64,000 nucleotides of DNA. Source: Caulobacteraceae bacterium. GTDB taxonomy: Bacteria > Pseudomonadota > Alphaproteobacteria > Caulobacterales > Caulobacteraceae. The notes below the pieces were generated by a model. The model did not search any database. It saw only the letters and a program-made list of their open reading frames with translations, and was not told the DNA's origin. The position numbers were made by a program, and so were the translations under genes. Position 1 is the first letter of the stretch, and each line of letters starts with the position of its first letter. Where the stretch lies: assembly GCA_019247715.1 (NCBI GenBank), contig JAFBAO010000090.1:1-64000 (forward strand), written 5' to 3'. Positions 30,387-39,986 of the stretch are shown here, in pieces.

Positions 30387-31390
30387 AGATCGACGGCAGA
30401 ATCCCTTCCGGCCTGGCCGAGGCGGGACCTGCGGCGCGCGCGCTGGAGGCTGCGGGCTACGACTGCGGGGCCACCGCCGAGACCAAGCACGACCCCTTCC
30501 TGCCGCTGGCGGCGGCCGCCCTCACCACGACCAGCCTCGAGCTCCTCACGTCCATCACCGTGGCCTTCGCCCGCAACCCGATGACCCTCGCCCAGGTCGC
30601 CCACGACCTCAACGCCGGCTCCAGCGGCCGCTTCATCCTGGGCCTCGGGACCCAGATCGCCCCGCACATCACCCGTCGATTCTCGATGCCCTGGTCGCAT
30701 CCGGCCCCGCGCATGCGCGAGATGATCTCGGCCATGCATGCGATCTGGGACGCCTGGTACGACGGCAAGCCGCTGGAATTCCGGGGCGAGTTCTACACCC
30801 ACACGCTGATGACGCCCTACTTCGTCCCGGAGGACCTTCAGTACGGGCGCCCCCGGATCATGCTGGCGGCCGTGGGCCCCGGGATGACCAAGGTGGCCGC
30901 CGAGGTCGCCGACGGCGTGCTCTGCCACTCCTTCACCACCCCGAAGTACATGCACGAGGTGACCATTCCGCAGATCGAGCAGACGCTCGCCGCCGGCGGC
31001 CGGGACCGCAAGAAGTTCGACATCGTGGCCCAGCTCTTCACCGTCGTCGGAGACACGGACGAAGAGATCGCCAAGGGCCTTCAGTTCATCCGTGGCCAGA
31101 TCTCGTTCTACGGCTCGACCCCCGCCTACAAGGGGGTGCTCGAGCGCCACGGCTGGCACGACCTGCAGCCACAGCTGCACGCCCTGTCGCGCCAGGGCAA
31201 GTGGGACGAGATGGCCAAGCTGCTCACCGACGAGGTGGTGGAGACCTTCGCCGTGATCGGAACCGCCGAGCAGGTGGCCGACAAGCTGGTGAAGCTCTAC
31301 GCCGGCAAGGTGGACCGCACGGGCTTCCCGTTCACCGACCTCGACCCGGATCGCCAAAAGGCGCTGCTGGCCAAGCTGAAGAGCGCCTGA
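30383..31390 (+). CDS. LLM class (luciferase-like, F420-type family) oxidoreductase
   Basis: TSITVAFARNPMTLAQVAHDLNAGSSGRFILGLGTQIAPHITRRFSMPW; EFRGEFY; PRIMLAAVGPGMTKVAAEVADGVL. Confidence 0.85.
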   Translation: MKIDGRIPSGLAEAGPAARALEAAGYDCGATAETKHDPFLPLAAAALTTTSLELLTSITVAFARNPMTLAQVAHDLNAGSSGRFILGLGTQIAPHITRRFSMPWSHPAPRMREMISAMHAIWDAWYDGKPLEFRGEFYTHTLMTPYFVPEDLQYGRPRIMLAAVGPGMTKVAAEVADGVLCHSFTTPKYMHEVTIPQIEQTLAAGGRDRKKFDIVAQLFTVVGDTDEEIAKGLQFIRGQISFYGSTPAYKGVLERHGWHDLQPQLHALSRQGKWDEMAKLLTDEVVETFAVIGTAEQVADKLVKLYAGKVDRTGFPFTDLDPDRQKALLAKLKSA

Positions 31391-31543
31391 GCCGGATTCG
31401 GGGACCTCCGCCCGCCGCGCCCCCGCCCGGGCGCGCTGGACAGGGACGGCCCATGCCTTTTAGTAGGCTCTTGACGGCTTGCCGCCCCTGCGGAAAGCCC
31501 AGAGAAGGGCGTCGCGCTTCCACGCCCACAGAGGAGCCCAGGA

Positions 31544-32365
31544 ATGACCGTCGGCAGCGCCTACGACTATTCGAAATACACCGGCCTCAAGCTTTCCCTG
31601 GCCGAGGGCATCATGACGGTGACCCTTTCGAACCCCGGCCGGCGCAACGCCATGACGCCGGAGATGAGCTCCGACCTCACCACTATCTGGGACGACCTGC
31701 TTCAGGACGACGAGGTCAAGGTCATCATCCTCACTGGCGAGGGCGCCGACTTCTCGTCGGGCGCCGACGTCGCCCGGCTGTCGGCGGGGACGTCCCAGCC
31801 GAAGCCGATGCGGCCGGTGAACGGTGTCTTCCGCGCGGCCCGGCGCCACATCCTCTCGCTGCTCGACTGTGACAAGCCGGTGATCGCCAAGGTCCGGGGC
31901 GTCGCCTACGGTCTTGGGGTCAGCCTGGTGATGGGTTGCGACATGGTCTTCGCCGCCGAAGGCGCCCGCTTCTGCGACTCCCACGTGAAGGCCGGCATGG
32001 TGGCGGGCGACGGCGGCGTGCTGCTCTGGCCGCTGCTGTGCGGCATGCACCGCGCCAAGGAGTACCTGATGACCGGCGAGCCGGTGCCGGCCGACGTCGC
32101 CGAGCGGATCGGCCTCATCAACCGCTGCCTGCCGGACGATCAGCTCGACGCCCACGTCCAGGCCATGGCGGAGAAGCTGCGCGATCTGCCCCCTCACGCG
32201 GTGAACTACACGAAATCGGCGATGAACATCGCCCTGCGGCAGATGACGGCCTCCGGGTTCGAGGCCTCCTTGGCCTACGAGGTCTACACCATGGGCATGG
32301 ACGACTTCAAAGAAGCGACCCGCGCCTTCGTCGAGAAGCGCAAGGGCGTGTTCAAGGGGATCTGA
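31544..32365 (+). CDS. Enoyl-CoA hydratase/isomerase
   Basis: MTVTLSNPGRRNAMTPEM; ILTGEGADFSSGADV; VRGVAYGLGVSLVMGCDMVFA. Confidence 0.88.
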   Translation: MTVGSAYDYSKYTGLKLSLAEGIMTVTLSNPGRRNAMTPEMSSDLTTIWDDLLQDDEVKVIILTGEGADFSSGADVARLSAGTSQPKPMRPVNGVFRAARRHILSLLDCDKPVIAKVRGVAYGLGVSLVMGCDMVFAAEGARFCDSHVKAGMVAGDGGVLLWPLLCGMHRAKEYLMTGEPVPADVAERIGLINRCLPDDQLDAHVQAMAEKLRDLPPHAVNYTKSAMNIALRQMTASGFEASLAYEVYTMGMDDFKEATRAFVEKRKGVFKGI

Positions 32366-32411
32366 GGCCCCGGCCCCGCCGGGCCGTCCGCGTTACGAGA
32401 GGGAGGTCGAG

Positions 32412-32849
32412 ATGCAGTTCTCTATGGTTGGGGCTGACGCGCAGGGCCGTTCCACGGTGGTGAGCGTCAAGTCGGTGGAGTTCCCGCACGATCCGCAGGG
32501 GCTGGCCGTGGAGACCCTGTGGGCGATGGCCGCGGAGGAGATCAAGGCGGCCCCGCCCCACGCGAAGGACAGCCACTGGATGGATCTCGGCCTGGCGGAC
32601 GGCGCGCTTCGCTGGGTGATGTGGCGGCTGCCGCCGGGCTCGACCAGCCAGATGCACCATACCGACACCGTCGACTGCCAGGTCATCCTGGCCGGCGAGG
32701 TGACCTGCGAGCTCGGCGCCGGGGAAGTTCGGCTGCGGCCGGGCGACGCCATCCTGATCCCCGGGCTGGAGCACAAGTGGGTGGCGAGCTCCGAGGGCTG
32801 CACCCTGGCTGGCGTCTGCCGCGGGCTGCCGGCGAGGCCGCCGGCCTGA
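32412..32849 (+). CDS. Cupin domain-containing protein
   Basis: STSQMHHTDTVDCQVILAGEVTCELGAGEVRLRPGDAILIPGLEHKWVASSEGC. Confidence 0.82.
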   Translation: MQFSMVGADAQGRSTVVSVKSVEFPHDPQGLAVETLWAMAAEEIKAAPPHAKDSHWMDLGLADGALRWVMWRLPPGSTSQMHHTDTVDCQVILAGEVTCELGAGEVRLRPGDAILIPGLEHKWVASSEGCTLAGVCRGLPARPPA

Positions 32850-32870
32850 TCCGACCGCGGCCCTTTGGCG

Positions 32871-33170
32871 TCACTCTCGCGGCGGCAGTCCCTCGACCAC
32901 CAGGAAATCGAACTCCGAGCCCTTGTGCCGATGCGCCGCCGCCTTCTGGTACTCTTCAGAGTTGTACCAGGCCTTCGCCGCTTCGTAACTTGGGAACTCC
33001 GCCAGGATGACGCCGTCGACCGGCCCCCCTTCGAGGGCCTCGAACTTGCCCCCCATGGCAAGGAGCCGGTACCCCGCAGGGAACGGACTCTTCATCGCCA
33101 GGGCGCCGTATTTGGCCATCTCCTCCGGATCGGTGACGCGCTTGCGGATGGCCAAGATGTAAGCCGGCAT
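32871..33170 (-). CDS. DUF1330 family protein
   Basis: MPAYILAIRKRVTDPEEMAKYG...GVILAEFPSYEAAKAWYNSEEYQKAAAHR. Confidence 0.8.
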   Translation of the reverse strand: MPAYILAIRKRVTDPEEMAKYGALAMKSPFPAGYRLLAMGGKFEALEGGPVDGVILAEFPSYEAAKAWYNSEEYQKAAAHRHKGSEFDFLVVEGLPPRE

Positions 33171-33376
33171 GAGGAACCCCGTTTCGGGCGGCGCCGCGCG
33201 CCGCAGGCGTGCGCCACTCTATTTGGCTTCCCCGCTTGCGCAACCGGGCCCCGCCGCCCGCCGCCCGCCGCCCCGGATCCGGCTGCAGGGTGACGGCCGC
33301 AACCGCTTCTGATACCGACGATCCCATATTCGACGGCATCGACGCCCGCGACGCGCGGCGCACAGGAGGATTTCAG

Positions 33377-34615
33377 GTGGAAGACGTTTGGATCATCGAT
33401 ACGGTGAGGACCCCGCGCGGGATCGGCAAGATCGGCAAGGGCGCCCTGGCCGAGCTGCATCCGCAGCATCTGCTGGCGACCTGCCTGCAGGCGATCCAAA
33501 AGCGCAACGATCTCAAGACCGGCGAGGTCGACGACGTCATCGCCGGCTGCAGCAGCCAGACCGGCAAGCAGGGCGCCTGCATCGGCCGGATGTCGCAGCT
33601 GCTGGCCGGCTGGGACCAGAACTCCACCGGCCTCACCATCGACCGGTTCTGCGGCTCCAGCCTCAGCGCCGTCAACCTGGCGGCCATGGGCATCGCATCT
33701 GGCATGCAGGACTGCATGGTGGCCGGCGGCGTGGAGATGATGTCGTACACCCCGACCGCGCCCAGAATGGAAGGGCCGCCCCTGGCGGACGGCGGCAACG
33801 AGCGGCTGCGGGCCATGTACCCCACCCCCAACGTCGGCATCGCCGCCGACGTGATCGCCACTCTCGAGGGCTTCAGCCGCGAGCAGGTGGACCAGCTGGG
33901 CTACGAGAGCCAGCGGCGCGCCGCCGTGGCCATCTCCGAGGGCCGCTTCGACCGCAGCCTGGCGCCCGTCTACAGGGAGGACGGGACGCTGGCCCTCGAC
34001 CGTGAGGAATATCCCCGGCCGCAGACGACGCTGGAGGGCCTCGCGGCGCTGAAGCCGGCCTTCGAGGCCGTCTATGACGCGCCGCTCGACGAGCACGGCC
34101 TCAGTTTCCGCAAGATCGTTGAGTCCCGTTTCCCCGACCTGAAGGTCAAGCACATCCACCACGCCGGCAACTCGTCCGGCGTCGTCGACGGGGCCTCGGC
34201 GGTGCTCCTGGCTTCGCCCGAATACGCCAGGGCCCAGGGGTGGAAGCCCCGGGCCCGGGTGAAGGCGCTGGCCGACGCCGGCGACCGTCCGGAGTTGATC
34301 CTGAACGCCCCCGTCCCGGCCACCAAGAAGGCGCTCAAGAAGGCGGGGATGAACATCCGCGACATCGAGCTCTTCGAGGTCAACGAGGCCTTTGCGGTGG
34401 TGCCCCTGAAGTTCATGCGCGACCTCGACGTCGATCCGGAGCTGGTGAACGTCAACGGCGGCGCCTGCGCCCTCGGCCACCCCATCGGCGCCACCGGCGC
34501 CATGCTCCTCGGCACCCTGCTCGACGAGCTGGAGCGGCGGGACCTCGCCACCGGCCTCGTCACCATGTGCGCGGCCGGGGCCATGGCGCCGGCAACCATC
34601 ATCGAACGCATCTGA
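33377..34615 (+). CDS. Thiolase (acetyl-CoA acetyltransferase family)
   Basis: GTG start after AGGAGGA; DRFCGSSLSAVNLAAMGIASG; VNEAFAVVPLKFM; NVNGGACALGHPIGATGAMLLG; CAAGAMAPATIIER. Confidence 0.93.
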   Translation: MEDVWIIDTVRTPRGIGKIGKGALAELHPQHLLATCLQAIQKRNDLKTGEVDDVIAGCSSQTGKQGACIGRMSQLLAGWDQNSTGLTIDRFCGSSLSAVNLAAMGIASGMQDCMVAGGVEMMSYTPTAPRMEGPPLADGGNERLRAMYPTPNVGIAADVIATLEGFSREQVDQLGYESQRRAAVAISEGRFDRSLAPVYREDGTLALDREEYPRPQTTLEGLAALKPAFEAVYDAPLDEHGLSFRKIVESRFPDLKVKHIHHAGNSSGVVDGASAVLLASPEYARAQGWKPRARVKALADAGDRPELILNAPVPATKKALKKAGMNIRDIELFEVNEAFAVVPLKFMRDLDVDPELVNVNGGACALGHPIGATGAMLLGTLLDELERRDLATGLVTMCAAGAMAPATIIERI

Positions 34616-34733
34616 CCTCTCGTCGGGATCGGCGATCTGGGGGCCGCCGGCTTGATCGCCGGCGGCCCCTGCGCTTGAAGTGGTCGGCCGCGCGCCTCCA
34701 GTCCGAGGAGGACCGGCGCAGGGAGGGCAAGCC

Positions 34734-35576
34734 ATGACCGGTGATCTGCTGGGCCTTCAGGGCAAGGTCGCGCTGGTGATCGGGGGCGGCCAGGGCATCG
34801 GCGAGGCGAGCGCGCTGTGCCTCGCCCACGCCGGCGCCGCGGTGGCCGTGGTCGATATCGAGGCCGACCGCGCGCAGAAGGTCTGCGACGAGGTGGTCGG
34901 CGCCGGCGGCAAGGCGATCGCCATCGCCGCCGACGCCCTCGATCCGGCTCAGGCGGAGCGGGTGATCGGCGAGACCGAGAAGGCGCTCGGCGGCCTCGAC
35001 ATCCTGATCACCATCATCGGCGGCTCCCGGCTCGGCGGCGTCCTGGAGCTCAGCCTGGAGGACTGGGACACCGACTTTTCCCGCAACGTCCGCTACGTCT
35101 TCGTCTACGCCCAGGCGGCGGCCCGCTCGTTCATCCGCCGCGGCGTGCCAGGCTCGATCGTGGTCACCGCGACGGGGGGCGCCCTGCGCTCGATGCCGTT
35201 CCGCGCTTCCTACGGCGCCGCCAAGGCCGCCCTCGTCCACCTGGTGAAGAGCATGGCGGTGGAGCTCGGCGAATACGGGGTGCGGATCAACGCCGTGGCG
35301 CCCGGCGCCACCTTCAGTTCGAACGCGGCGGGCTACATGGACACCCCCGCCTTCCAGGCCGAGATCGAGAAGATCCCCCTCGGCCGGCTCGCCCAGCCCG
35401 ACGACGTCGCCCGGGGGCTGGTGTTCCTCGCCTCCGACATGGCCCGCCACATCACCGGCTCGACCCTCGCCGTCGACGGCGGCTCGACCTGGGCGCCGCT
35501 GTACGACCTACGCTCGTCGAAGGTGAAGGCGAGGCGCAAGCTGATGGCGCAGCTGGGGCTGGACCAGGACCGCTGA
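34734..35576 (+). CDS. SDR family oxidoreductase
   Basis: GKVALVIGGGQGIGEASALCLAHAG; YGAAKAALVHLVKSMA; HITGSTLAVDGG. Confidence 0.88.
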   Translation: MTGDLLGLQGKVALVIGGGQGIGEASALCLAHAGAAVAVVDIEADRAQKVCDEVVGAGGKAIAIAADALDPAQAERVIGETEKALGGLDILITIIGGSRLGGVLELSLEDWDTDFSRNVRYVFVYAQAAARSFIRRGVPGSIVVTATGGALRSMPFRASYGAAKAALVHLVKSMAVELGEYGVRINAVAPGATFSSNAAGYMDTPAFQAEIEKIPLGRLAQPDDVARGLVFLASDMARHITGSTLAVDGGSTWAPLYDLRSSKVKARRKLMAQLGLDQDR

Positions 35577-35681
35577 GGGTTTGCTGCTGGCGGCGCCGGC
35601 GCGCAACTTCTATCTGGGACGTGAGGCAAAGACGCCGGCCCTTGCCACGGCAAGGCGGCCAGACCGACGAGGGCGCAACCG

Positions 35682-36455
35682 ATGGACATAAGGCTCGACG
35701 GGCGATGCGCCCTCATCACCGGGGCGAGCCAGGGGCTGGGGCTGGCCATGTCCGTCAAGTTCGCCGCCGCGGGAGCGAAAGTCGCGATGGTGGCGCGCAC
35801 GCCGGGGCCGCTCGAGGCGGCCAGGGCGCAGGCGGAGGCGGCCGGCTCGCCCGGCGCCGCCCTCGCTGTCGTCGCCGACATCTCCACGGCCGAAGGGACC
35901 GAGGCCGCCTACCAGGCCGCCAAGGCCGGCCTCGGCAAGATCGACATTCTGGTCAACAACGCCGGGGGCGCCAAGGCGCTGCCGTTCGAGGAGGCCTCGG
36001 ACGAGACCTGGCAGGCGGATCTCGACCTCAAGCTGTTCGCCGCCATCCGCCTTAGCCGCCTCTGCCTGCCCGACATGAAGGCCCAGCGGTGGGGGCGGAT
36101 AATCAACGTACTGAATTCGTTCGCCCGAACGCCTGGTCCCCGCAGCGCCCCCACCTCGGTCTCGCGCGCCGCCGGCCTCGCCCTCACCAAGGTGCTGGCC
36201 AGCGAGCTCGCCCCGCACAACGTGCTGGTCAACGCCATGCTCACCGGCACCTTCAAGACCGAGCAGATCCGCAGGGCCGCCGGCGACAAGCCGCTGGAGG
36301 ACTGGTACGCGACGCTCGCCAAGCGAATCCCGCTCGGGCGGGTGGGCGAGCCCGAGGAGTTCGCCAATCTCGCCCTCTTCCTGGTCTCCGACGCCGGGGG
36401 CTACATCACCGGCGCAGGGATCAACACCGACGGCGGCCAGGCCGCGGCGCCATAG
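35682..36455 (+). CDS. Atypical SDR family protein (YxxxK not conserved)
   Basis: CALITGASQGLGLAMSVKFAAAGAKVAMVARTPG; ILVNNAGG; active-site region reads SAPTSVSRAAGLALTKVLASELA. Confidence 0.85.
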   Translation: MDIRLDGRCALITGASQGLGLAMSVKFAAAGAKVAMVARTPGPLEAARAQAEAAGSPGAALAVVADISTAEGTEAAYQAAKAGLGKIDILVNNAGGAKALPFEEASDETWQADLDLKLFAAIRLSRLCLPDMKAQRWGRIINVLNSFARTPGPRSAPTSVSRAAGLALTKVLASELAPHNVLVNAMLTGTFKTEQIRRAAGDKPLEDWYATLAKRIPLGRVGEPEEFANLALFLVSDAGGYITGAGINTDGGQAAAP

Positions 36456-36468
36456 CCGTCAGCAACCC

Positions 36469-37632
36469 TCACCGCCGCCCGCCCAGCACCCGTCGCGCCA
36501 CCGCCTGGCGGTGCACCTCGCTCGGCCCCTCGTAGATGCGCATGATCCGCGCCCGGCCCCACATGTGGAACAGCGGCGATTCCTTGGTCATGCCGAGGGC
36601 GCCCAGGGTCTGCATGGCGTGGTCGCAGGCGTCGTAGGCGAGCTCGGTGGCATAGACCTTCACCATCGAGGCCTCGTGGCGGATGTCCTCCCCGCGGTCG
36701 AGCTTCTCGGCCGCGTCGTGGATCATCAGCCGCGCGGCGTGGAGGCGGGTGGCGAGGTCGGCGACCCACCACTGGATGGCCTGGCGGTCGGCGAGCGGCG
36801 CGCCGAAGGTGACCCGCTGGCGGGCGTGCTCGCACAGGATGTCGAGGGCTCGCTCGGTCATGCCCACGCAGGTGGAGGCCATCTCCATGCGCCGGCTGAT
36901 CAGCCGCAGTTGCATGGGCGCGTAGCCGGCCCCGATCTCGCCCAGGACCGCACCCTCCGGCAGCCGGCAGTTGTCGAACACCAGCTCGTAGGTAAGGGTG
37001 TCGCCCACCATGGGGATCGACCGCTCGATGATCAGCCCGGGCGTCCCCTGCTCGACGATGAAGGCGGTGACGCCCTCCTGGCGCTTGCCCTCGCCCACCC
37101 GCGCCATGGCGATCATGAAGTCGGACTTCTCGGCGTTGGTGATCCAGATCTTGCGCCCGTTGAGCGCCCAGCCGTCGGCGGTGCGCTCGGCCCGGGTCCT
37201 GATGCCCGCCGGATCGCCGCCGGCCCCGGGCTCGGAGATCGCCATGCAGGAGACCGTGCGCCCTTCGATGTAGGGCTTGAGGTGCCGCTCCCTCTGCTCG
37301 GGGGTCCCCACCGCGTCCAGCATCTTGAGGTTCGGCGTGTCCGGCGGCAGCACGAAGGGGGTGATGGTCCGCCCGAGCTCCTGGGCCACCCCGGCCATGG
37401 CCACAGCCGGCAGGTCGAACCCGCCCAGCGCCTCCGGAGCGTCCAGCCCCCAAAGGCCCAGCTCCTTGGAGACCACCCTCAGGTGCTTGTACTGCGCGTT
37501 CGTCAGGGCCGAGCCGTCGTCGCCGGCCACCTGCTGCTTGGCCACATGGGCCTCCAGCGGCATCAGCTCGCGCTCCACGAACCGGCGGACCGTTTCGCGG
37601 ATCAACCGGCTCTCTTCGTCGACCACCATCAT
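36469..37632 (-). CDS. Acyl-CoA dehydrogenase
   Basis: CMAISEPGAGGDPAGIRTRAERTADGWALNGRKIWITNAEKSDFMI; FGAPLADRQAIQWWVADLATRLHAARLM; MWGRARIMRIYEGPSEVHRQAVARRVLG. Confidence 0.93.
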   Translation of the reverse strand: MMVVDEESRLIRETVRRFVERELMPLEAHVAKQQVAGDDGSALTNAQYKHLRVVSKELGLWGLDAPEALGGFDLPAVAMAGVAQELGRTITPFVLPPDTPNLKMLDAVGTPEQRERHLKPYIEGRTVSCMAISEPGAGGDPAGIRTRAERTADGWALNGRKIWITNAEKSDFMIAMARVGEGKRQEGVTAFIVEQGTPGLIIERSIPMVGDTLTYELVFDNCRLPEGAVLGEIGAGYAPMQLRLISRRMEMASTCVGMTERALDILCEHARQRVTFGAPLADRQAIQWWVADLATRLHAARLMIHDAAEKLDRGEDIRHEASMVKVYATELAYDACDHAMQTLGALGMTKESPLFHMWGRARIMRIYEGPSEVHRQAVARRVLGGRR

Positions 37633-37741
37633 CCGTTCTCCCCACCGCGGGCATGCGCCGCGGCTCTCGCCTAGCGCAGACCGACCGCCGGATTCCACAA
37701 GACTATGCCGCCCCAGGGCCGGGCGACCGGCGCGCCGGCCC

Positions 37742-38623
37742 TCAGAGGCCGAGCAGCCGGGCCGGGTTGCGGGCGGCCATGGTGGTGAGATCCGCCTCGC
37801 TGACGCCGAGCGACCAAAGGGTCTCCATGAAGTCCCTGAAGCCGGGCGCCGGGTGCGGGATGTCGGTGGCGCTCCAGCCGTAGTCGGTGGCCAGCGCGCA
37901 CCGCTCGCAGCCGACGTGACCCATCATCTTCACCATCTCTTCCGGCGACTTGCCCTGGGTTCCGAAGACGGCCTGGCAGCTGAGCGCGGTGAGCTCGATG
38001 ACCGCGCCGAGATCGGCGAGCTCGCGGCACTGCTGGGCGGTGAGCTTCGGGCCGGCCAGGTGCTCGCCGGCGTGGGTCACCAGCACCTTGCCCTCCCGGG
38101 CGAAGGCCTTGGCCACCGCAAAGTGCTCGGCGGCGGTGACATGGCCGGTGGCGAGGACAGCGTCGTTCTCCCGCACCAGCGCGAAGATCTCCCTGACCAC
38201 CTCCGAGGGCTCGCCGTCCTCGTCGGTCACCGTCAGGCCTTCGCCCTTGATCCCCGTCCGCTCGGCCATGCCGTTGAGATAGTCCTGGTGGCTGTGGAGC
38301 GTGGGCAGCCAGATGATCTTGCCGCCCAGTTTCAGGCAGGCTTCCACCATGTCCGGATTGAGCCCGCCGCTCGGATAATCGGTGCAGGCGCCGCCGAAGA
38401 CCCGCAAGCCGGGCGTCGCCTCCTCGATCGCGTGGGCCAGCGTTGGGGAGGGCAGGCTGTGCGACTTCAGCACGATGGCCCGGTGGCCGCTGTCCCTGGC
38501 CTCGCGGGCGGCGTCGAGGGCGGTGACGTGAGCCCCGTGACCCGGCCCGGCGGACACGTTCACGAGGTCCGGACCGTAATGGCAGTGCATGTCGATGACG
38601 CCTTCGATGCGCAACCCGGCCAA
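37742..38623 (-). CDS. Amidohydrolase-like/DUF6282 family protein
   Basis: VIDMHCHYGPDLV; IVLKSHSLPS; VLATGHVTAAEH; VLVTHAGEHLAG; ALATDYGWSATDIPHPAPGFRDFMETL. Confidence 0.75.
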   Translation of the reverse strand: MAGLRIEGVIDMHCHYGPDLVNVSAGPGHGAHVTALDAAREARDSGHRAIVLKSHSLPSPTLAHAIEEATPGLRVFGGACTDYPSGGLNPDMVEACLKLGGKIIWLPTLHSHQDYLNGMAERTGIKGEGLTVTDEDGEPSEVVREIFALVRENDAVLATGHVTAAEHFAVAKAFAREGKVLVTHAGEHLAGPKLTAQQCRELADLGAVIELTALSCQAVFGTQGKSPEEMVKMMGHVGCERCALATDYGWSATDIPHPAPGFRDFMETLWSLGVSEADLTTMAARNPARLLGL

Positions 38624-38641
38624 CTCATCCTCCGCTTTTGG

Positions 38642-39433
38642 CTACTCGCCCCGGAAGCGGGGCGCCCGTTTCTCCCGGAACGCCGCCACGCCCTCGGCGA
38701 AATCGCGCGACTGGAAGGCCTCGGCCTGGCCGTCGGCCTCCGCGGCCAGGAACCCCGCGAAGGTCTGGGCCTCGCCGAGTCTCAGCAACCGCTTGGTGAT
38801 CTGGGCTCCTCGGGGGGCGGCGGCGAGCTTGCGGGCGAAGGCGAGCGCCTCGGCTTCGAAGTCGGCGGCGGGGATGAGTCGGCTCACCATGCCGATGTCC
38901 AGCGCCTCCTGCGCCGTCACCCGCCTGTCGCTGAACAGGATCTCCGCCGCGCGCAGGCTCCCCACCGCCCGGGGCAGGGTGAAGGCGAGGCCATAGTCGG
39001 CCGCGACCCCGAGGTCGGTGAAACCGGCCTTGAAGAAGGCCGCGCTGGAAGCCAGGACCACGTCGCCCAACAGAGCCAGGCCGAATCCGCCGCCGGCGGC
39101 CGCCCCGTTCACCGCCGTGATCACCAGCTTTTCCGAGGACCAGAGCGCCTTCAGCCAGGCGTGGACCGCCCTCATTCCGGCCCGGCTCCGCTCGAGGTCG
39201 CGCTCGCCGCCCATGCTCCCGATGTCGCCGCCCGCGCAGAAGGCCCGTCCCTGGCCTGTGATCATGATCGCCCGCACGGCGGGGTCGGCGGCGAGGCGGC
39301 GGACCTCCCGGTCGAGCGCCGGCAGCATCTCGCCGCCCAGGGCGTTGAGCCGCTCTGGCCGGTTGAGCCTGAGGATCGCCAGCGCCTCCTCCTGCTCGAC
39401 GATCAGCTCCGAGGCTTGGGCCCGCGACGTCAT
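38642..39433 (-). CDS. Enoyl-CoA hydratase/isomerase
   Basis: AILRLNRPERLNALGGEML; ITGQGRAFCAGGDIGSMGG; VNGAAAGGGFGLALLGDVVLAS. Confidence 0.9.
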   Translation of the reverse strand: MTSRAQASELIVEQEEALAILRLNRPERLNALGGEMLPALDREVRRLAADPAVRAIMITGQGRAFCAGGDIGSMGGERDLERSRAGMRAVHAWLKALWSSEKLVITAVNGAAAGGGFGLALLGDVVLASSAAFFKAGFTDLGVAADYGLAFTLPRAVGSLRAAEILFSDRRVTAQEALDIGMVSRLIPAADFEAEALAFARKLAAAPRGAQITKRLLRLGEAQTFAGFLAAEADGQAEAFQSRDFAEGVAAFREKRAPRFRGE

Positions 39434-39488
39434 CGCTCCTCCGGGCTTGGTTCGAACAGTTGGCGGAAACTATGTATAGGGCGCTGGC

Positions 39489-39986
39489 TTGAACGGAGGA
39501 ACCTTTCGGATGACGCCCGCTCCGGCGCCGTGGGACGAGGCCCGCGCCGCCCAGATCATACGAGCCCACGCCGGGCTGGAGGGCGCCCTGCTCCCGATCT
39601 TCCACGCCCTGCAGGCTGAGTTCGGCTGCATCAGCGACGAGGCGGCGGCGCTGGCCGCCGAGATCCTCAACATCTCCCGCGCCGAGGCGCACGGGGTGCT
39701 TACCTTCTACCACGACTTCCGGCGCAGCCCGCCGGGCCGGCACGTGCTGAAGCTCTGCCGCGCCGAGGCCTGCCAGGCCAGGGGCGCCAGGACCGTCGAG
39801 GCGCGGGTGACGGGCGAGTTGGGGGTCGGCTTCGGCGAGACGACCTCGGATGCCGCCGTGACCCTGCTGCCTGCCTACTGCCTCGGCCTCTGCGCCAGCG
39901 GGCCGGCGGCGCTGCTCGACGAGCGGCCCGTGGCCCGACTGGAGGGCGAGCGGCTGGAGCGACTCATCCGGGACGCGCGGGCATGA
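39489..39986 (+). CDS. fdsG: NAD-dependent formate dehydrogenase gamma subunit (NuoE-like [2Fe-2S])
   Basis: LLPIFHALQAEFGCISDEAAALAAEILNISRAEAHGVLTFYHDFR; KLCRAEACQARG; LLPAYCLGLCASGPAAL; first gene of the fds operon. Confidence 0.9.
   Translation: MNGGTFRMTPAPAPWDEARAAQIIRAHAGLEGALLPIFHALQAEFGCISDEAAALAAEILNISRAEAHGVLTFYHDFRRSPPGRHVLKLCRAEACQARGARTVEARVTGELGVGFGETTSDAAVTLLPAYCLGLCASGPAALLDERPVARLEGERLERLIRDARA

Noticed and set aside
33092-34735. 547-aa minus-strand ORF
   Set aside because: Antisense to the thiolase gene.
37277-39619. 780-aa plus-strand ORF
   Set aside because: Antisense to acyl-CoA dehydrogenase, DUF6282-like and crotonase genes, which all show family motifs.
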